Shown here: positions 16,896 through 26,165 of the stretch, piece after piece
Position numbering within the stretch: the stretch's first letter is position 1
Layout of the letters: each line of letters opens with the position of its first letter
Assembly (NCBI RefSeq): GCF_000422805.1
Contig: NZ_KE383926.1
Location: 164,350 to 228,349, forward strand
Length of the DNA: 64,000 bases
Direction of reading: 5' to 3'
From: Nocardioides halotolerans DSM 19273
GTDB taxonomy: Bacteria; Actinomycetota; Actinomycetes; Propionibacteriales; Nocardioidaceae
Notes under the pieces: model-generated
Told to the model about the DNA's origin: nothing
The model's database searches: none
The model's input: the letters and a program-made list of their open reading frames with translations, nothing else
Translations under genes and position numbers: made by a program

Positions 16896-18494
16896 TCAGC
16901 CGGTCTGTGCGAGCCAGACGGCGGTGTCGGTCGGCAGCAGGCGGCCCTCCAGCTCGCCGCTCGCCACGACCACCTCGCCCGCCGGCAGCTCGACCGCGTC
17001 GGGGCCGGCGTTGAGGACCACCGTCAGCAGGCCGCGCGTGAAGCTGAGCACGTCGTCACCCGCGTCGAGCAGCTCCACCTCCTCGGTCGCGTCGAGCGCG
17101 TGCTCGCGGCGCGCGGCCAGCGCGGTCTTGTAGAACGCCAGCGTCGAGTCGGGGTCCTGCTCCTGCGCGGCGACCGTGCGGTCGGCCCAGTCGAGGGGCT
17201 GGGGCAGCCACGGCTGCCCGGTGCCCGGGCCGAAGCAGTATGGCGGCGCGTCGCCCGCCCACGGGATCGGCACCCGGCAGCCGTCGCGCCAGTGGGTGTG
17301 CGTGCGCAGCCAGGACGGGTCCTGGCGCAGCTCCTCGGGGACGTCGACGTCCTCGAGGCCGAGCTCCTCGCCCTGGTAGAGGTACGCCGAGCCCGGCAGC
17401 GCCAGCATCGCGAGCGTCGCGGCGCGGGCGCGGGCGATGCCGACCGGCCCGCCGCCGTACCTCGTCGCGTGCCGCACCACGTCGTGGTTGCTGAGCACCC
17501 ACGTGGGCGCGGCGTCGACCTCGGCGAGCTCCGCCAGCGTCCGGCGTACGACGCCCGCGAAGGCCCGGGCCGACCACGGCGCGAGCAGCCAGGAGAAGTT
17601 GAACGCCTGGCTCATCTCGTCGGAGCGGACGTAGCGGGCCATCGACTCCGGGGTCTGGGTCCACGCCTCGGCCACCGTCATCCGGTCGCCGGGGTAGTCG
17701 GCGAGCACCCGGTGCCAGCGCCGGTAGATGTCGTGCACCTCCGGCTGGTCCCACATCGGCTCGTCGCGCGGCGGTCGATCGCGCGCGGCCTCGGTGAAGT
17801 CGATGCCGCTGGCGGGCTCCTCGCCCTCGGGCACCACCTGGTCGCGCAGGCCCTCCTCCTTGACCAGGCCGTGCGCGACGTCGACGCGGAAGCCGTCGAC
17901 GCCGCGGTCGAGCCAGAACCTCAGCACCGACTCGAACAGGTCGCCGACCTCGGGGTTGCGCCAGTCGAGGTCGGGCTGGGAGGTGTCGAAGAGGTGGAGG
18001 TACCACTGCCCGTCGGGCACCCGCGTCCACGCGAGACCGCCGAACACCGAGCGCCAGTTGTTCGGCGGCTCGGCGCCGTCGGGCCCCGTGCCGTCGCGGA
18101 AGATGTAGCGCGCTCGCTCCGGCGACCCCGGCGGGCTGGCGAGCGCTGCGCGGAACCACGCGTGCTCGCTCGAGGTGTGGTTGGGCACGAGGTCGACCAC
18201 GACCCGCAGCCCGACGTCGTGGGCCGTCGCGATCAGCGCATCGGCGTCCGCGAGGCTGCCGAACAGCGGGTCGACGTCGGTGTAGTCGGCGACGTCGTAG
18301 CCGTGGTCGCGCTGCGGGGAGGTGTAGAACGGCGTGATCCAGAGCGCGTCGACGCCGAGGTCGCGCAAGTAGGGCAGGCGCGAGGTGATGCCGGGCAGGT
18401 CGCCGACGCCGTCACCGTCGCTGTCGGCGAAGCTGCGGACGTAGACCTGGTAGGTCACCGCGTGCCGCCACCAGGGTGCCGTGGTCGTGCTCAA
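16896..18494 (-). CDS. GH13 alpha-glucosidase
   Basis: 532 residues. Glycoside hydrolase family 13 with the four conserved regions: VDLVPNHTS, GFRVDVAHG (nucleophile Asp), VAEAW (acid/base Glu) and VLSNHDV (third Asp). The N-terminus WWRHAVTYQVYVRSFADSDG and PYLRDLGVDALWITPFY are those of oligo-1,6-/alpha-glucosidases rather than secreted amylases; no signal peptide. The start is TTG at 18494, sharing TTGA with the stop of the upstream thioesterase, so translation is coupled. Cytoplasmic hydrolysis of malto- or isomalto-oligosaccharides is expected. Confidence 0.88.
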   Translation of the reverse strand: MSTTTAPWWRHAVTYQVYVRSFADSDGDGVGDLPGITSRLPYLRDLGVDALWITPFYTSPQRDHGYDVADYTDVDPLFGSLADADALIATAHDVGLRVVVDLVPNHTSSEHAWFRAALASPPGSPERARYIFRDGTGPDGAEPPNNWRSVFGGLAWTRVPDGQWYLHLFDTSQPDLDWRNPEVGDLFESVLRFWLDRGVDGFRVDVAHGLVKEEGLRDQVVPEGEEPASGIDFTEAARDRPPRDEPMWDQPEVHDIYRRWHRVLADYPGDRMTVAEAWTQTPESMARYVRSDEMSQAFNFSWLLAPWSARAFAGVVRRTLAELAEVDAAPTWVLSNHDVVRHATRYGGGPVGIARARAATLAMLALPGSAYLYQGEELGLEDVDVPEELRQDPSWLRTHTHWRDGCRVPIPWAGDAPPYCFGPGTGQPWLPQPLDWADRTVAAQEQDPDSTLAFYKTALAARREHALDATEEVELLDAGDDVLSFTRGLLTVVLNAGPDAVELPAGEVVVASGELEGRLLPTDTAVWLAQTG

Positions 18495-19243
18495 TTGAAA
18501 TCCTTGGGGTCGACGGCGATCCAGACGTGCTCCGCGGTGCCGACGAGCACGCCGGCGGAGTCGTAGAGGGACGTGGCGCTGGCCCGCTTGCGGCCCGACT
18601 CGCCGCGGGCGGCGCCGACGACGACGTGCTCCTCACCGACGCACGGGAGCGACCACAGCCGGGCGGTCATGGTGCCGAGCACCATCAGCCGGGCACCGAT
18701 GTCGGCGGCCCAGCCGCCGGCGCAGTCGAGGGCCGCCCAGGTGACTGCGTGACCGGCCTCCAGGGTGGCGTCGCGGTACTCGTGCCAGTCGGCGCACAGC
18801 CCGGTGTCGGGCGTCCAGGTCGCAGCGACCCGGCCCTCGCCGACTGGTCCCGGGAAGATGCGGAGACCGTCCCCGGGCTCGCGGCCGGTGCCGCAGGCGA
18901 AGCAGGTGGGAAACGGGTGCGCCGCCAGGCCCGGGTACGCCGCCTCGGCGGCCCGCGCGGTCGCCGCGTCGACCGGCGGCACCGGCTCGAGCTCGCGGTC
19001 GGCCGGCGTCGCCCGGGCCACCTCCCGGCCGTCGTACGACGCCACGAGGAGGGCTTCGTCGCGGGCCACCGTCATCGTGACGTCGAGCGGCGGCGGCTGG
19101 CTGAGCCGGACCGTGACCCCGCCCCAGCCGGGCGGCGCGAGCGCCGCCAGCGCCCCGGAGGTGTAGCCGCCGTTGCCGGAGCGGGCGGGGCCGCGGAAGC
19201 GGCCGGCGACGAGCAGCTCGGTGTCGACGGAGGCTGAGGTCAC
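18491..19243 (-). CDS. Hotdog-fold thioesterase-like protein
   Basis: 250 residues, GTG 19243. Actinobacterial thioesterase-family layout: N-terminal RFRGPARSGNGGYTSG, central FPTCFACGTGREPGDGLRI (the Cys-x-x-Cys region conserved in this family), then WAALDCAGGWA and a last strand GTAEHVWIAV. It probably acts on an acyl-CoA; substrate unknown. First gene of a pair with the glucosidase, coupled by a 4-nt overlap, an odd pairing with no obvious metabolic link. Confidence 0.75.
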   Translation of the reverse strand: MTSASVDTELLVAGRFRGPARSGNGGYTSGALAALAPPGWGGVTVRLSQPPPLDVTMTVARDEALLVASYDGREVARATPADRELEPVPPVDAATARAAEAAYPGLAAHPFPTCFACGTGREPGDGLRIFPGPVGEGRVAATWTPDTGLCADWHEYRDATLEAGHAVTWAALDCAGGWAADIGARLMVLGTMTARLWSLPCVGEEHVVVGAARGESGRKRASATSLYDSAGVLVGTAEHVWIAVDPKDFN

Positions 19244-19271
19244 CCGGTCACGCTACGCCGTGGGTGATCGG

Positions 19272-20624
19272 TCACCGGACCGCCTCCCAACGGTCGAGAG
19301 CCTCCTGGCGCTCCGCCTTGTGGTCGACCATCGGCGCCGGGTAGCCCACCAGCTCGCGGGTCTCCAGGTCCGGGTCGTGCGGGTCGGGCACGCGCTCGGG
19401 ATCGCGGAGCTCCTCGACCCACCGGCGGACGTAGGCGCCGCCCGGGTCGAACTTCCGGCCCTGCGTGGTCGGGTTGAAGACGCGGAAGTAGGGCGCCGGG
19501 TCGGTCCCGCAGCCCGCGGTCCACTGCCAGCCGTGCTGGTTGGAGGCCAGGTCGGCGTCCACGAGCCAGTGCATGAAGTGCCGGGCGCCGTGCTGCCACT
19601 CCAGGTGGAGGTCCTTCACCAGGAAGCTCGCGACGATCATCCGGACCCGGTTGTGCATCCACCCGACGGCGCGCAGCTGGCGCATCCCGGCGTCGACGAC
19701 CGGGAAGCCGGTCCGACCCTCCTGCCACGCCTCGAGCTGGGTGCCCGGCCGGTCGTAGGCCATCCGCGCGAACTCGGTCCGGAGGTACTCCCGCGCCGTC
19801 CGTGGCTCGCGGAAGAGCACGCCGGCGTAGAACTCACGCCACGCGAGCTCCTTGCGGTACGTCGCGGCGCCCGTGCTGCGCTTGCGGGCCAGCGCGGCCA
19901 GCATCGTGCGCGGGTGGATCTCGCCCCACTTCAGGTGCACCGACATGCGCGAGGTCCCGTCGACCCCGGGCTTGTCACGGTCCTCGTCGTAGGCGTCGAC
20001 GCGGTCGAGGAACTCCTCCCAGCGGCGCAGCGCCGCGGCCTCGCCCGCCTCGGGCAGCTCCAGTCCCGCCGGGGGAGCGGGGTCGGGGATCTCGGTCGTG
20101 CCGTCCTCGAGCACGGTCCAGCTCGCGCCGGAGGGCGGGTCGGCCGGCGCTCGCCAGCCGTGCTCGGACCACGCCCGGGAGAACGGCGTGAAGACCCGGT
20201 AGCCCTCGCCGGAGCCGTTCGTGACCCGGCCCGGTGCGACGGCGTACGGCGTCCCGGTGCGCACCAGCTCGATGCCGGCCTCTGCGAGCGCGGCCTCGAC
20301 CGCGGAGTCGCGGCGCCGGCCGTAGGGACCGAAGTCCGCCGCGGCGTGCACCCGCTCGGCGCCGACCGCACGGGCGGCCAGCACCACCCGGCGCACGGGG
20401 TCGCCGCGGACGACGGAGAGCCGGGTCCGGTGCTGGCGCAGCTGCTCGTCGAGGGCGCGCAGCGAGGCTCCCAGGTAGGCGCGCCTGGTCGGCCCGGCAG
20501 GACCCCAGAGCGCAGGATCGAGGACGAACAGCGGCAGCACCGGCCCGTCGGCGACCGCGTCGAGGAGGGCGGGGTTGTCGGCCAGCCGCAGGTCGCGGCG
20601 GAACCACATCACGCTCGTCGGCAT
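19272..20624 (-). CDS. phrB: Deoxyribodipyrimidine photolyase
   Basis: 450 residues from ATG 20624 (upstream in-frame starts would overlap the ideR promoter). Light-driven repair of cyclobutane pyrimidine dimers. N-terminal antenna domain with VMWFRRDLRLADNPAL. C-terminal FAD domain: SVHLKWGEIHPRT, YRKELAWREFYAGVL, then TGFPVVDAGMRQLRAVGWMH, NRVRMIVASFLVKDL, DADLASNQHGWQW and PYFRVFNPTTQGRKFDP. The conserved Trp positions of the electron-transfer chain appear present. Class I CPD photolyase layout; normal length. Confidence 0.93.
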   Translation of the reverse strand: MPTSVMWFRRDLRLADNPALLDAVADGPVLPLFVLDPALWGPAGPTRRAYLGASLRALDEQLRQHRTRLSVVRGDPVRRVVLAARAVGAERVHAAADFGPYGRRRDSAVEAALAEAGIELVRTGTPYAVAPGRVTNGSGEGYRVFTPFSRAWSEHGWRAPADPPSGASWTVLEDGTTEIPDPAPPAGLELPEAGEAAALRRWEEFLDRVDAYDEDRDKPGVDGTSRMSVHLKWGEIHPRTMLAALARKRSTGAATYRKELAWREFYAGVLFREPRTAREYLRTEFARMAYDRPGTQLEAWQEGRTGFPVVDAGMRQLRAVGWMHNRVRMIVASFLVKDLHLEWQHGARHFMHWLVDADLASNQHGWQWTAGCGTDPAPYFRVFNPTTQGRKFDPGGAYVRRWVEELRDPERVPDPHDPDLETRELVGYPAPMVDHKAERQEALDRWEAVR

Positions 20625-20766
20625 CGCGACCGTCCCTCCTCGGCGTCCAGGCCGGGGCCGGTACCCGCTCGTAGGACAGAATGTCTCGTGTGACCACCCC
20701 ACGAAACCGCGCCGGAGAGGCGCTTCGCGCGGAGGCCGCTCGCTTCCGCGGGGACCCCGGAGAAGC

Positions 20767-21453
20767 ATGAGCGACCTGATCGACACCACGGAGATGTACC
20801 TCCGGACCATCTACGAGCTGGTCGAGGAGGGCATCGTCCCGCTGCGTGCGCGGATCGCGGAGCGGCTGCACCAGAGCGGGCCCACCGTCTCGCAGACCGT
20901 GGCGCGGATGGAGCGCGACGGCCTTGTCACGGTCGAGGGCGACCGTCACCTCCAGCTGACCGAGGAGGGCATGCGCCTCGCCACCCGGGTGATGCGCAAG
21001 CACCGCCTCGCGGAGCGGCTGCTCACCGACGTGATCGGCCTCGACTGGGAGCTCGTGCACGAGGAGGCCTGCCGCTGGGAGCACGTCATGTCCGAGACCG
21101 TGGAGCGGCGGCTGGTCGAGCTGCTCGACCATCCGACCGAGTCGCCGTACGGCAACCCGATCCCGGGCCTGGCCGAGCTCGGCGAGGAGACGCTCGGCGA
21201 GCACTTCATGACCGGTGTCGAGGCGCTGTCCGACGCCGCCTCCCGCGAGGAGGGCCGGGTGCTGGTCCGCCGCATCTCCGAGGAGATGCAGAAGGACGAG
21301 TCCCTGATGAGCGCGCTGCGCCGCGTGGGTGCCCTGCCCGACAAGACGATCACGGTCATCTCCACGCCCGAGGGCGTGCTGGTCGGCTCCGGCGGCGAGA
21401 CCGCCGAGATCGTGCCGGAGGCGGCAGACCACATCTTCGTGCGCAAGCTCTGA
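20767..21453 (+). CDS. ideR: DtxR/IdeR-type metal-dependent repressor
   Basis: 228 residues, ATG 20767. N-terminal winged helix (SDLIDTTEMYLRTIYELVEEG, QSGPTVSQTVARMERDGLV) then the dimerisation/metal domain with MRKHRLAERLL, HEEACRWEHVMSE and TESPYGNPIPG. Metal ligands expected in this family are visible: Met and Cys near MRLAT/EEACRWEH and the His/Glu set. A C-terminal SH3-like domain is present. It controls iron homeostasis in actinobacteria (DtxR, IdeR, DmdR1). Divergent from phrB across 142 nt. Confidence 0.9.
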   Translation: MSDLIDTTEMYLRTIYELVEEGIVPLRARIAERLHQSGPTVSQTVARMERDGLVTVEGDRHLQLTEEGMRLATRVMRKHRLAERLLTDVIGLDWELVHEEACRWEHVMSETVERRLVELLDHPTESPYGNPIPGLAELGEETLGEHFMTGVEALSDAASREEGRVLVRRISEEMQKDESLMSALRRVGALPDKTITVISTPEGVLVGSGGETAEIVPEAADHIFVRKL

Positions 21454-21477
21454 GCTTCGGCACTCTCCGGTGACGCG

Positions 21478-22350
21478 CTAGGAGGCGTGGGGAGCCCGCC
21501 GCAGGTCGAGCGCGGTCAGGAACTCCGACGTCCCCGCGTGCAGGCGGTACGTCGCCAGGTCGTCGCCGCGCGTCTCGCCGCGGTTGACGACCACGACGGG
21601 CGTGCCCGCCTTGGCCGCGCGCCGGACGAAGCGGAAGCCGCTCATCACCGTCAGGCTCGAGCCGGCGACCAGCAGGGCCCCGTCGCACCCCGTGAGCGCG
21701 TCGACGGCGGCGTAGCAGCGCTCGACGCGGTCGGCCGGCACGTTCTCGCCGAAGAACACCACGTGCGGCTTGAGCACGCCGCCGCAGTCCTGGCAGCCGG
21801 CGACCACGAAGCCGGAGGTGTCCTCGAGCTCGACGTCACCGTCGGGGCGCACGTCGGCGGCCAGGTGCCGCTCCGCGAAGCCCGGGTTGAGCTCGGTCAG
21901 CCGCTGCTGCAGCGCGCTCCGCGCCGTGACCGCCCGGCAGGCCAGGCAGACGACGTCGGCGATCCGGCCGTGCAGGGCCACCACCCGCCGCGATCCGGCC
22001 CGCTCGTGCAGCCCGTCGACGTTCTGGGTGACGAGCAGCGCGGGGTCGATGCGGGCCAGCGCGTGGTGACCGGCGTTCGGCTCGGCGGTGCGCATCCGGC
22101 TCCACCCGAGGTGGCTGCGGGCCCAGTAGCGCTGCTGCGCCTCGGGACCCGACACGAACTCCTGGTAGGTCATCGGGGTGCGCGCCGGGCTGCCCGGCCC
22201 GCGGTAGTCGGGGATGCCGGAGTCCGTCGAGCACCCCGCGCCGGTGAGCGCGACCAGCGGACGGTCGGCCAGGAAGTCGAGGACCTCCGTCGCCGCTGGT
22301 TGAGGAGGTCGTTCTGCGACCGTCTCGAAACCCCGGCCGGCCAACGTCAT
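21478..22350 (-). CDS. Sirtuin, NAD-dependent protein deacylase
   Basis: 290 residues. GAGCSTDSGIPDYRG (NAD-binding loop), TQNVDGLHERAGS and VALHGRI with the catalytic His, four zinc cysteines in two pairs (VCLAC and CQDC), then FFGENVP and AGSSLTV. It resembles the class-II/SIRT4-like bacterial sirtuins. ATG 22350 overlaps the upstream DUF2277 stop (ATGA). Residues about 6-18 are encoded by a REP-like repeat (22297-22332), so the repeat has been recruited into the N-terminus. Confidence 0.9.
   Translation of the reverse strand: MTLAGRGFETVAERPPQPAATEVLDFLADRPLVALTGAGCSTDSGIPDYRGPGSPARTPMTYQEFVSGPEAQQRYWARSHLGWSRMRTAEPNAGHHALARIDPALLVTQNVDGLHERAGSRRVVALHGRIADVVCLACRAVTARSALQQRLTELNPGFAERHLAADVRPDGDVELEDTSGFVVAGCQDCGGVLKPHVVFFGENVPADRVERCYAAVDALTGCDGALLVAGSSLTVMSGFRFVRRAAKAGTPVVVVNRGETRGDDLATYRLHAGTSEFLTALDLRRAPHAS
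22297..22332. repeat. REP-like palindromic repeat inside the sirtuin N-terminus
   Basis: TGGTTGAGGAGGTCGTTCTG...GTCTCGAAACC, with the same ends as the arm at 3525-3565 and an internal hairpin GGTCG/CGACC. It is read through in frame by the sirtuin gene on the opposite strand. Confidence 0.65.
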
Positions 22351-22616
22351 TGCGCGTAGCGGAGCGCCGCCCGCTCGCGCGCCTTCGCGGCCTCGACCTC
22401 GCGGTCCTTGGGCGGCGCGGTGGTGACCAGGTCGTCGATCAGGTGCCGGACGACGTGCGCGATGTCGTGCACGGCCTGGTCGAAGATCGCCTGGTTGGCG
22501 GCCGACGGCTTGGTCGCCCCGCTGACCTTGCGCACGAACTGCAGGGCCGCGGCGGTCACCTCGTCATCGGTCGCCGGGGGCTCGAAGTTGTTGAGCGGAC
22601 GGATGTTGCGGCACAT
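22347..22616 (-). CDS. DUF2277-family protein
   Basis: 89 residues, ATG 22616. The whole protein matches the DUF2277 pattern: MCRNIRPLNNFEPPATDDEV, AAALQFVRKVSGATKPS, a helical middle, and TTAPPKDREVEAAKARERAA. Small cytoplasmic protein of unknown function common in actinobacteria. It overlaps the sirtuin start by 4 nt, so the two are translated together. Confidence 0.85.
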   Translation of the reverse strand: MCRNIRPLNNFEPPATDDEVTAAALQFVRKVSGATKPSAANQAIFDQAVHDIAHVVRHLIDDLVTTAPPKDREVEAAKARERAALRYAQ

Positions 22617-22648
22617 GTCTGCAAGATTACGTCGGCGAAGCATCGCCG

Positions 22649-22762
22649 TTGGTCGAGCTTGTCGAGACCGCCGCAACGAGCGGTGCACCGGCCCCAGCCC
22701 GGGCTGCGGCGTGTCTCGACCCGCTGCAGCGACTTCGTTCCTCAGTCGCTGCGCTCGCTCGA
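22649..22762. repeat. Fragments of TGGTCGAGCTTGTCGAGACC-type repeats
   Basis: GGTCGAGCTTGTCGAGACC at 22651-22669 is itself a near-palindrome. GTCTCGACCCGCTGCAGCGAC with CAGTCGCTGCGCTCGCTCGA follows at 22707-22762. The block fills the gap between DUF2277 and the beta-propeller gene and extends over the last codons of the latter. Confidence 0.55.
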
Positions 22763-24796
22763 CCCGACCTCGCCCACGTCGTCCGCTCGTTCCTCGCGGT
22801 CGACTGCGAGGTCGAAAAAGTCGGCACCGTCGCCGGTCACCAGCACCACCCGGCCGTCGGCCAGCGGCACCAGCCGGACGGCGGTGACCTCGTCGCCGTG
22901 CTCCACCTCGACCATCCGGTTGGACAGCTCGCCGTCCCCCAGCGTGAGCACCGAGACGTAGCCGACGTTGCCGCGGTCGCCGTACTCCGCGACCACGGTG
23001 AGGACCGTGCGGCCGTCGGGCAGCCAGGTCAGCTGGCGGGGGTCCTGCGCGGCCAGCGCCTGGCTGCCCGGGCCGAACTCGACGACGTCGAGCTGGCGCG
23101 GGTGGGTCAGGTCGGTGACGTTGAACAGCCCCGCCTGGGCGCCCCACGCGCCGCGCTCGCCCTGCAGCTGCCCGAGGCCGAGGAGGCGGTGCCGGCCGAG
23201 CGGATGGAGGTAGCCCGAGTAGCCCGGGATCTTGAGCGAGCCCATCAGCCTCGGCTGGTCGGAGGTGAGGTCGACGGCGTAGAGCGGGTCGACCTGGCGG
23301 AAGGTGACGACGATCGCGAGGGTGTCGAACCACCGCACCGACTCGATCTGCTCCCCGACGCCGAGGTCGTCGAGGCGGCCCGCCTCGACGAGGTCGTTGC
23401 CCTCCTGGCGGAAGGTGACGACGGAGTTGAAGTCGCCGGTGCTGGCGCTGGGACCGACCGCGACGCGGAGGACGGCGTCGGTGCCGCTGCCGACGGCGTC
23501 CATCGACCAGCGGTCGCGGATCACGCCGTCGACCTGGCCCGACGCGGCGAAGGTCGTGTCGATGCCGTCGAGGTCGAAGGCGTAGAGGTGGCTGGAGCCG
23601 TCGTACGCCGCGGAGGTGGTCGCCGGGCCGCGGCGGCCGGTGAGCCAGCCCGGGAGGAACCCGCCCGACTCCGGCGCCGGACCCGGCGGCAGGCACTCCC
23701 AGCAGCCGAACGCGAAGGTCGGGCTCGTGGCGAGGTAGAGCTGGTCGGCCGAGGCGTAGGCGAGGTCGGTGTCCGCCGCCAGCCCGCTGACCGACGGCGC
23801 CTCGGGTGCCGACGCGTCGAAGCCGACCACGGCGAGGGTGCCGAGCGACGCACCGTCGTCGGGGACGGCGACGTCCTCGCAGGCGAGCAGGGGCTCGCGG
23901 TCGGCCTCGTCGAGCGAGGCGCCCGGCAACCAGTCGCCGATGGTGCTGGCTCGCACGGCCGCCTGGTTGGCCTCGGTGGCCTCGAACTCCGTCGTCGTCC
24001 GGTCGGGGAGGGTGAAGTCGAGGTCGGGCAGGCCGGCACCGAGCACGACACGGACCACGCCGTCGTGGAGGCGCGCGGTGACCAGGCCGCTGTCGTAGTC
24101 CACCGTGTGGGTGACCTCGGGGTCGGCCGGGTCGGAGACGTCGATGGTCGCGATCCGGGTCTCGGCCCGGCGGGCTCCGTCGTCGTCGCGGTGGGAGAGG
24201 GCGACGACGGTGTCGCCGGCCAGGAGGATCTCGGTCGCACCGCCGCTGAGGGTGTGGGGCAGGTCGAGCGAGGTGAGCCGCTCGACCTCGGCGCCGCTCA
24301 CGTCGTAGGTGACCAGGTCGCCGTCCTGGACCCGGAAGAGCGTGTGCCCGTCGGTCTTCACGACGTCGGGCTCGTCGACGCCGGCCTCCTGCACGTTGGT
24401 GCCGGTCTCGCCGTTGGTCGAGCGCACCGGCGACGGCGCCAGCGGCCCGCGCGAGGACGGCGCGGCCTCGGCGGCCTGCGGCACCAGGACGCCGCCGCCG
24501 ACCGAGCTCTGTGCGAAGTCGTAGACGACGTCGGGGTTGCCGGCCCAGCCGTAGGGGCCGACCAGCTCGAGCCCGCGCTCGACGTACCAGTCCAGCAGGT
24601 CGTCGCAGGAGCCCGGCACCGACAGGTCGGAGCCCGAGAACGCCGCCGGCGACACCCGGGTATCCGGCCCTCGCTCGCCGCGGGTGCCGGCGTGGTCGGT
24701 GCCGCCGTACGACGTGCCGAGCACGAACGCGCCAGCGAGGCCGGCGAGCGCGGTGAGGGAGACGAGGCTGCGGGACAACAGCGGCGGCAGGGACAT
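22742..24796 (-). CDS. Secreted beta-propeller domain protein
   Basis: 684 residues, ATG 24796 with GAAGGA upstream. Signal peptide or N-terminal anchor at about residues 8-28. The segment TNVQEAGVDEPDVVKTDG is the signature of the secreted beta-propeller domain family (Pfam Beta_propel). It is followed by repeated blade-like strands to about residue 660 and a CWEC pair. Extracellular; binding partner unknown. The final ~15 residues (GEVGSSERSD) derive from repeat sequence. Single gene, divergent from the reductase-like gene at 24895. Confidence 0.85.
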   Translation of the reverse strand: MSLPPLLSRSLVSLTALAGLAGAFVLGTSYGGTDHAGTRGERGPDTRVSPAAFSGSDLSVPGSCDDLLDWYVERGLELVGPYGWAGNPDVVYDFAQSSVGGGVLVPQAAEAAPSSRGPLAPSPVRSTNGETGTNVQEAGVDEPDVVKTDGHTLFRVQDGDLVTYDVSGAEVERLTSLDLPHTLSGGATEILLAGDTVVALSHRDDDGARRAETRIATIDVSDPADPEVTHTVDYDSGLVTARLHDGVVRVVLGAGLPDLDFTLPDRTTTEFEATEANQAAVRASTIGDWLPGASLDEADREPLLACEDVAVPDDGASLGTLAVVGFDASAPEAPSVSGLAADTDLAYASADQLYLATSPTFAFGCWECLPPGPAPESGGFLPGWLTGRRGPATTSAAYDGSSHLYAFDLDGIDTTFAASGQVDGVIRDRWSMDAVGSGTDAVLRVAVGPSASTGDFNSVVTFRQEGNDLVEAGRLDDLGVGEQIESVRWFDTLAIVVTFRQVDPLYAVDLTSDQPRLMGSLKIPGYSGYLHPLGRHRLLGLGQLQGERGAWGAQAGLFNVTDLTHPRQLDVVEFGPGSQALAAQDPRQLTWLPDGRTVLTVVAEYGDRGNVGYVSVLTLGDGELSNRMVEVEHGDEVTAVRLVPLADGRVVLVTGDGADFFDLAVDREERADDVGEVGSSERSD

Positions 24797-24894
24797 GATC
24801 TGGTCCTTCGACGATCAGGAGCCGGCCCGACCGGCGGGCTCCGCCGATCGGACGCGCCGGGCGCGCCCCTGGTTCCTTCTGGGAGAGTCGGACC

Positions 24895-26082
24895 ATGCCG
24901 TCCGCCGCCCAGGAGCCGTCCTCGCGAGACCTCGACATCGTCCTGCTCGGTGCCACCGGGTTCACCGGGGCGCTCACGGCCGAGTACCTCGCCGACCACG
25001 GGCCCACGGGGCTGCGCTGGGCGCTGGCCGGCCGCAACCGCGGCAAGCTCGAGGCGGTGCGCGACAAGCTCGCGACGATCGACCCCGCGCTGGCCGACCT
25101 CGAGCTGATCGAGGCCGACAGCGGCGACCGCGCCTCGCTCGACGCGATGGTCCGCCGCGCGAAGGTCGTGATCTCGACGGTCGGGCCCTACATCCACTTC
25201 GGTGAGCCCCTGGTCGCCGCGTGCGCGGAGGCCGGCACCGACTACGTCGACCTCACCGGCGAGCCGCTGTTCGTCGACCTGATGTACGTCGCCCACCACG
25301 CGACGGCGGTGAAGAGCGGCGCCCGGATCGTGCACTCCTGCGGCTTCGACTCGATCCCGCACGACCTCGGCGCCTACTACACGGTCAAGGAGCTGGCCGC
25401 GAAGGGGCCGGTCGCGGTGCGTGGAGTCGTGCGGGCCGGCGGCGTGCCGTCCGGCGGCACCTTCCACTCGGCGATGGAGATCATGTCCCGCGCCCGCGAG
25501 ACCCGCGCGGCCGCGAAGGCGCGCAGGGCTGTCGAGCGCCGCCCCGAGGGCCGCTCGTCCAAGGCCGTGGCCGGCAAGCCGCACCGCGACAAGGTGCTCG
25601 GCTGGTGGCTGCTGCCGCTGCCGACCATCGACCCGGCGATCGTGGCGCGCAGCGGGGCCGCCCTGCCGGCGTACGGGCCGCGCTTCACCTACTCCCACTA
25701 CGCCGGCGCCAAGAAGCCCTGGAACGCCGCGGGGGTCGCCCTCGGTGCCGGAGCAGTGATGGCGTCGGCCCAGGTGGCGCCGCTGCGCAACTTCCTGCTC
25801 GGCCGGGTCAAGCAGGGGGACGGTCCCGACGAGGCCCGGCGTGCGAAGTCGTGGTTCACGGTCGACTTCGTGGGCGAGGGCGACGGGCGCACCGTGCACA
25901 CGCGGGTGAAGGGCGGCGACCCGGGCTACGGCGAGACCTCGAAGATGCTCGCGGAGTCCGCGCTCTGCCTCGCCTTCGACGACAACCCGAAGACCGCCGG
26001 CAGCGTGACCACCGCCGAGGCGATGGGTGACAACCTGATGGCCCGCCTCGTTGCCGCGGGGATCACCTTCGAGACCCGCTGA
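24895..26082 (+). CDS. Trans-acting enoyl reductase / saccharopine-dehydrogenase-like
   Basis: 395 residues, ATG 24895 after GGGAGAG. Rossmann dinucleotide motif LLGATGFTGALTAEYL, then ALAGRNRGKLE, STVGPYIHFGEPLVAACAEA, DYVDLTGEP and CGFDSIPHDLGA. These are characteristic of the actinobacterial family that includes the trans-acting enoyl reductase of mycobacterial lipid synthesis and saccharopine dehydrogenase NADP-binding proteins. NADPH-dependent reduction of a lipid-type substrate is likely; the exact reaction is unknown. Confidence 0.82.
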   Translation: MPSAAQEPSSRDLDIVLLGATGFTGALTAEYLADHGPTGLRWALAGRNRGKLEAVRDKLATIDPALADLELIEADSGDRASLDAMVRRAKVVISTVGPYIHFGEPLVAACAEAGTDYVDLTGEPLFVDLMYVAHHATAVKSGARIVHSCGFDSIPHDLGAYYTVKELAAKGPVAVRGVVRAGGVPSGGTFHSAMEIMSRARETRAAAKARRAVERRPEGRSSKAVAGKPHRDKVLGWWLLPLPTIDPAIVARSGAALPAYGPRFTYSHYAGAKKPWNAAGVALGAGAVMASAQVAPLRNFLLGRVKQGDGPDEARRAKSWFTVDFVGEGDGRTVHTRVKGGDPGYGETSKMLAESALCLAFDDNPKTAGSVTTAEAMGDNLMARLVAAGITFETR

Positions 26083-26165
26083 GCCGTTTGCGCCGGGCCC
26101 GAACCGGCTACCCCTCAAGACGGATCGCGGCCCGTTCGGCTGCGACCTGGACTGAGGAGATTGTG

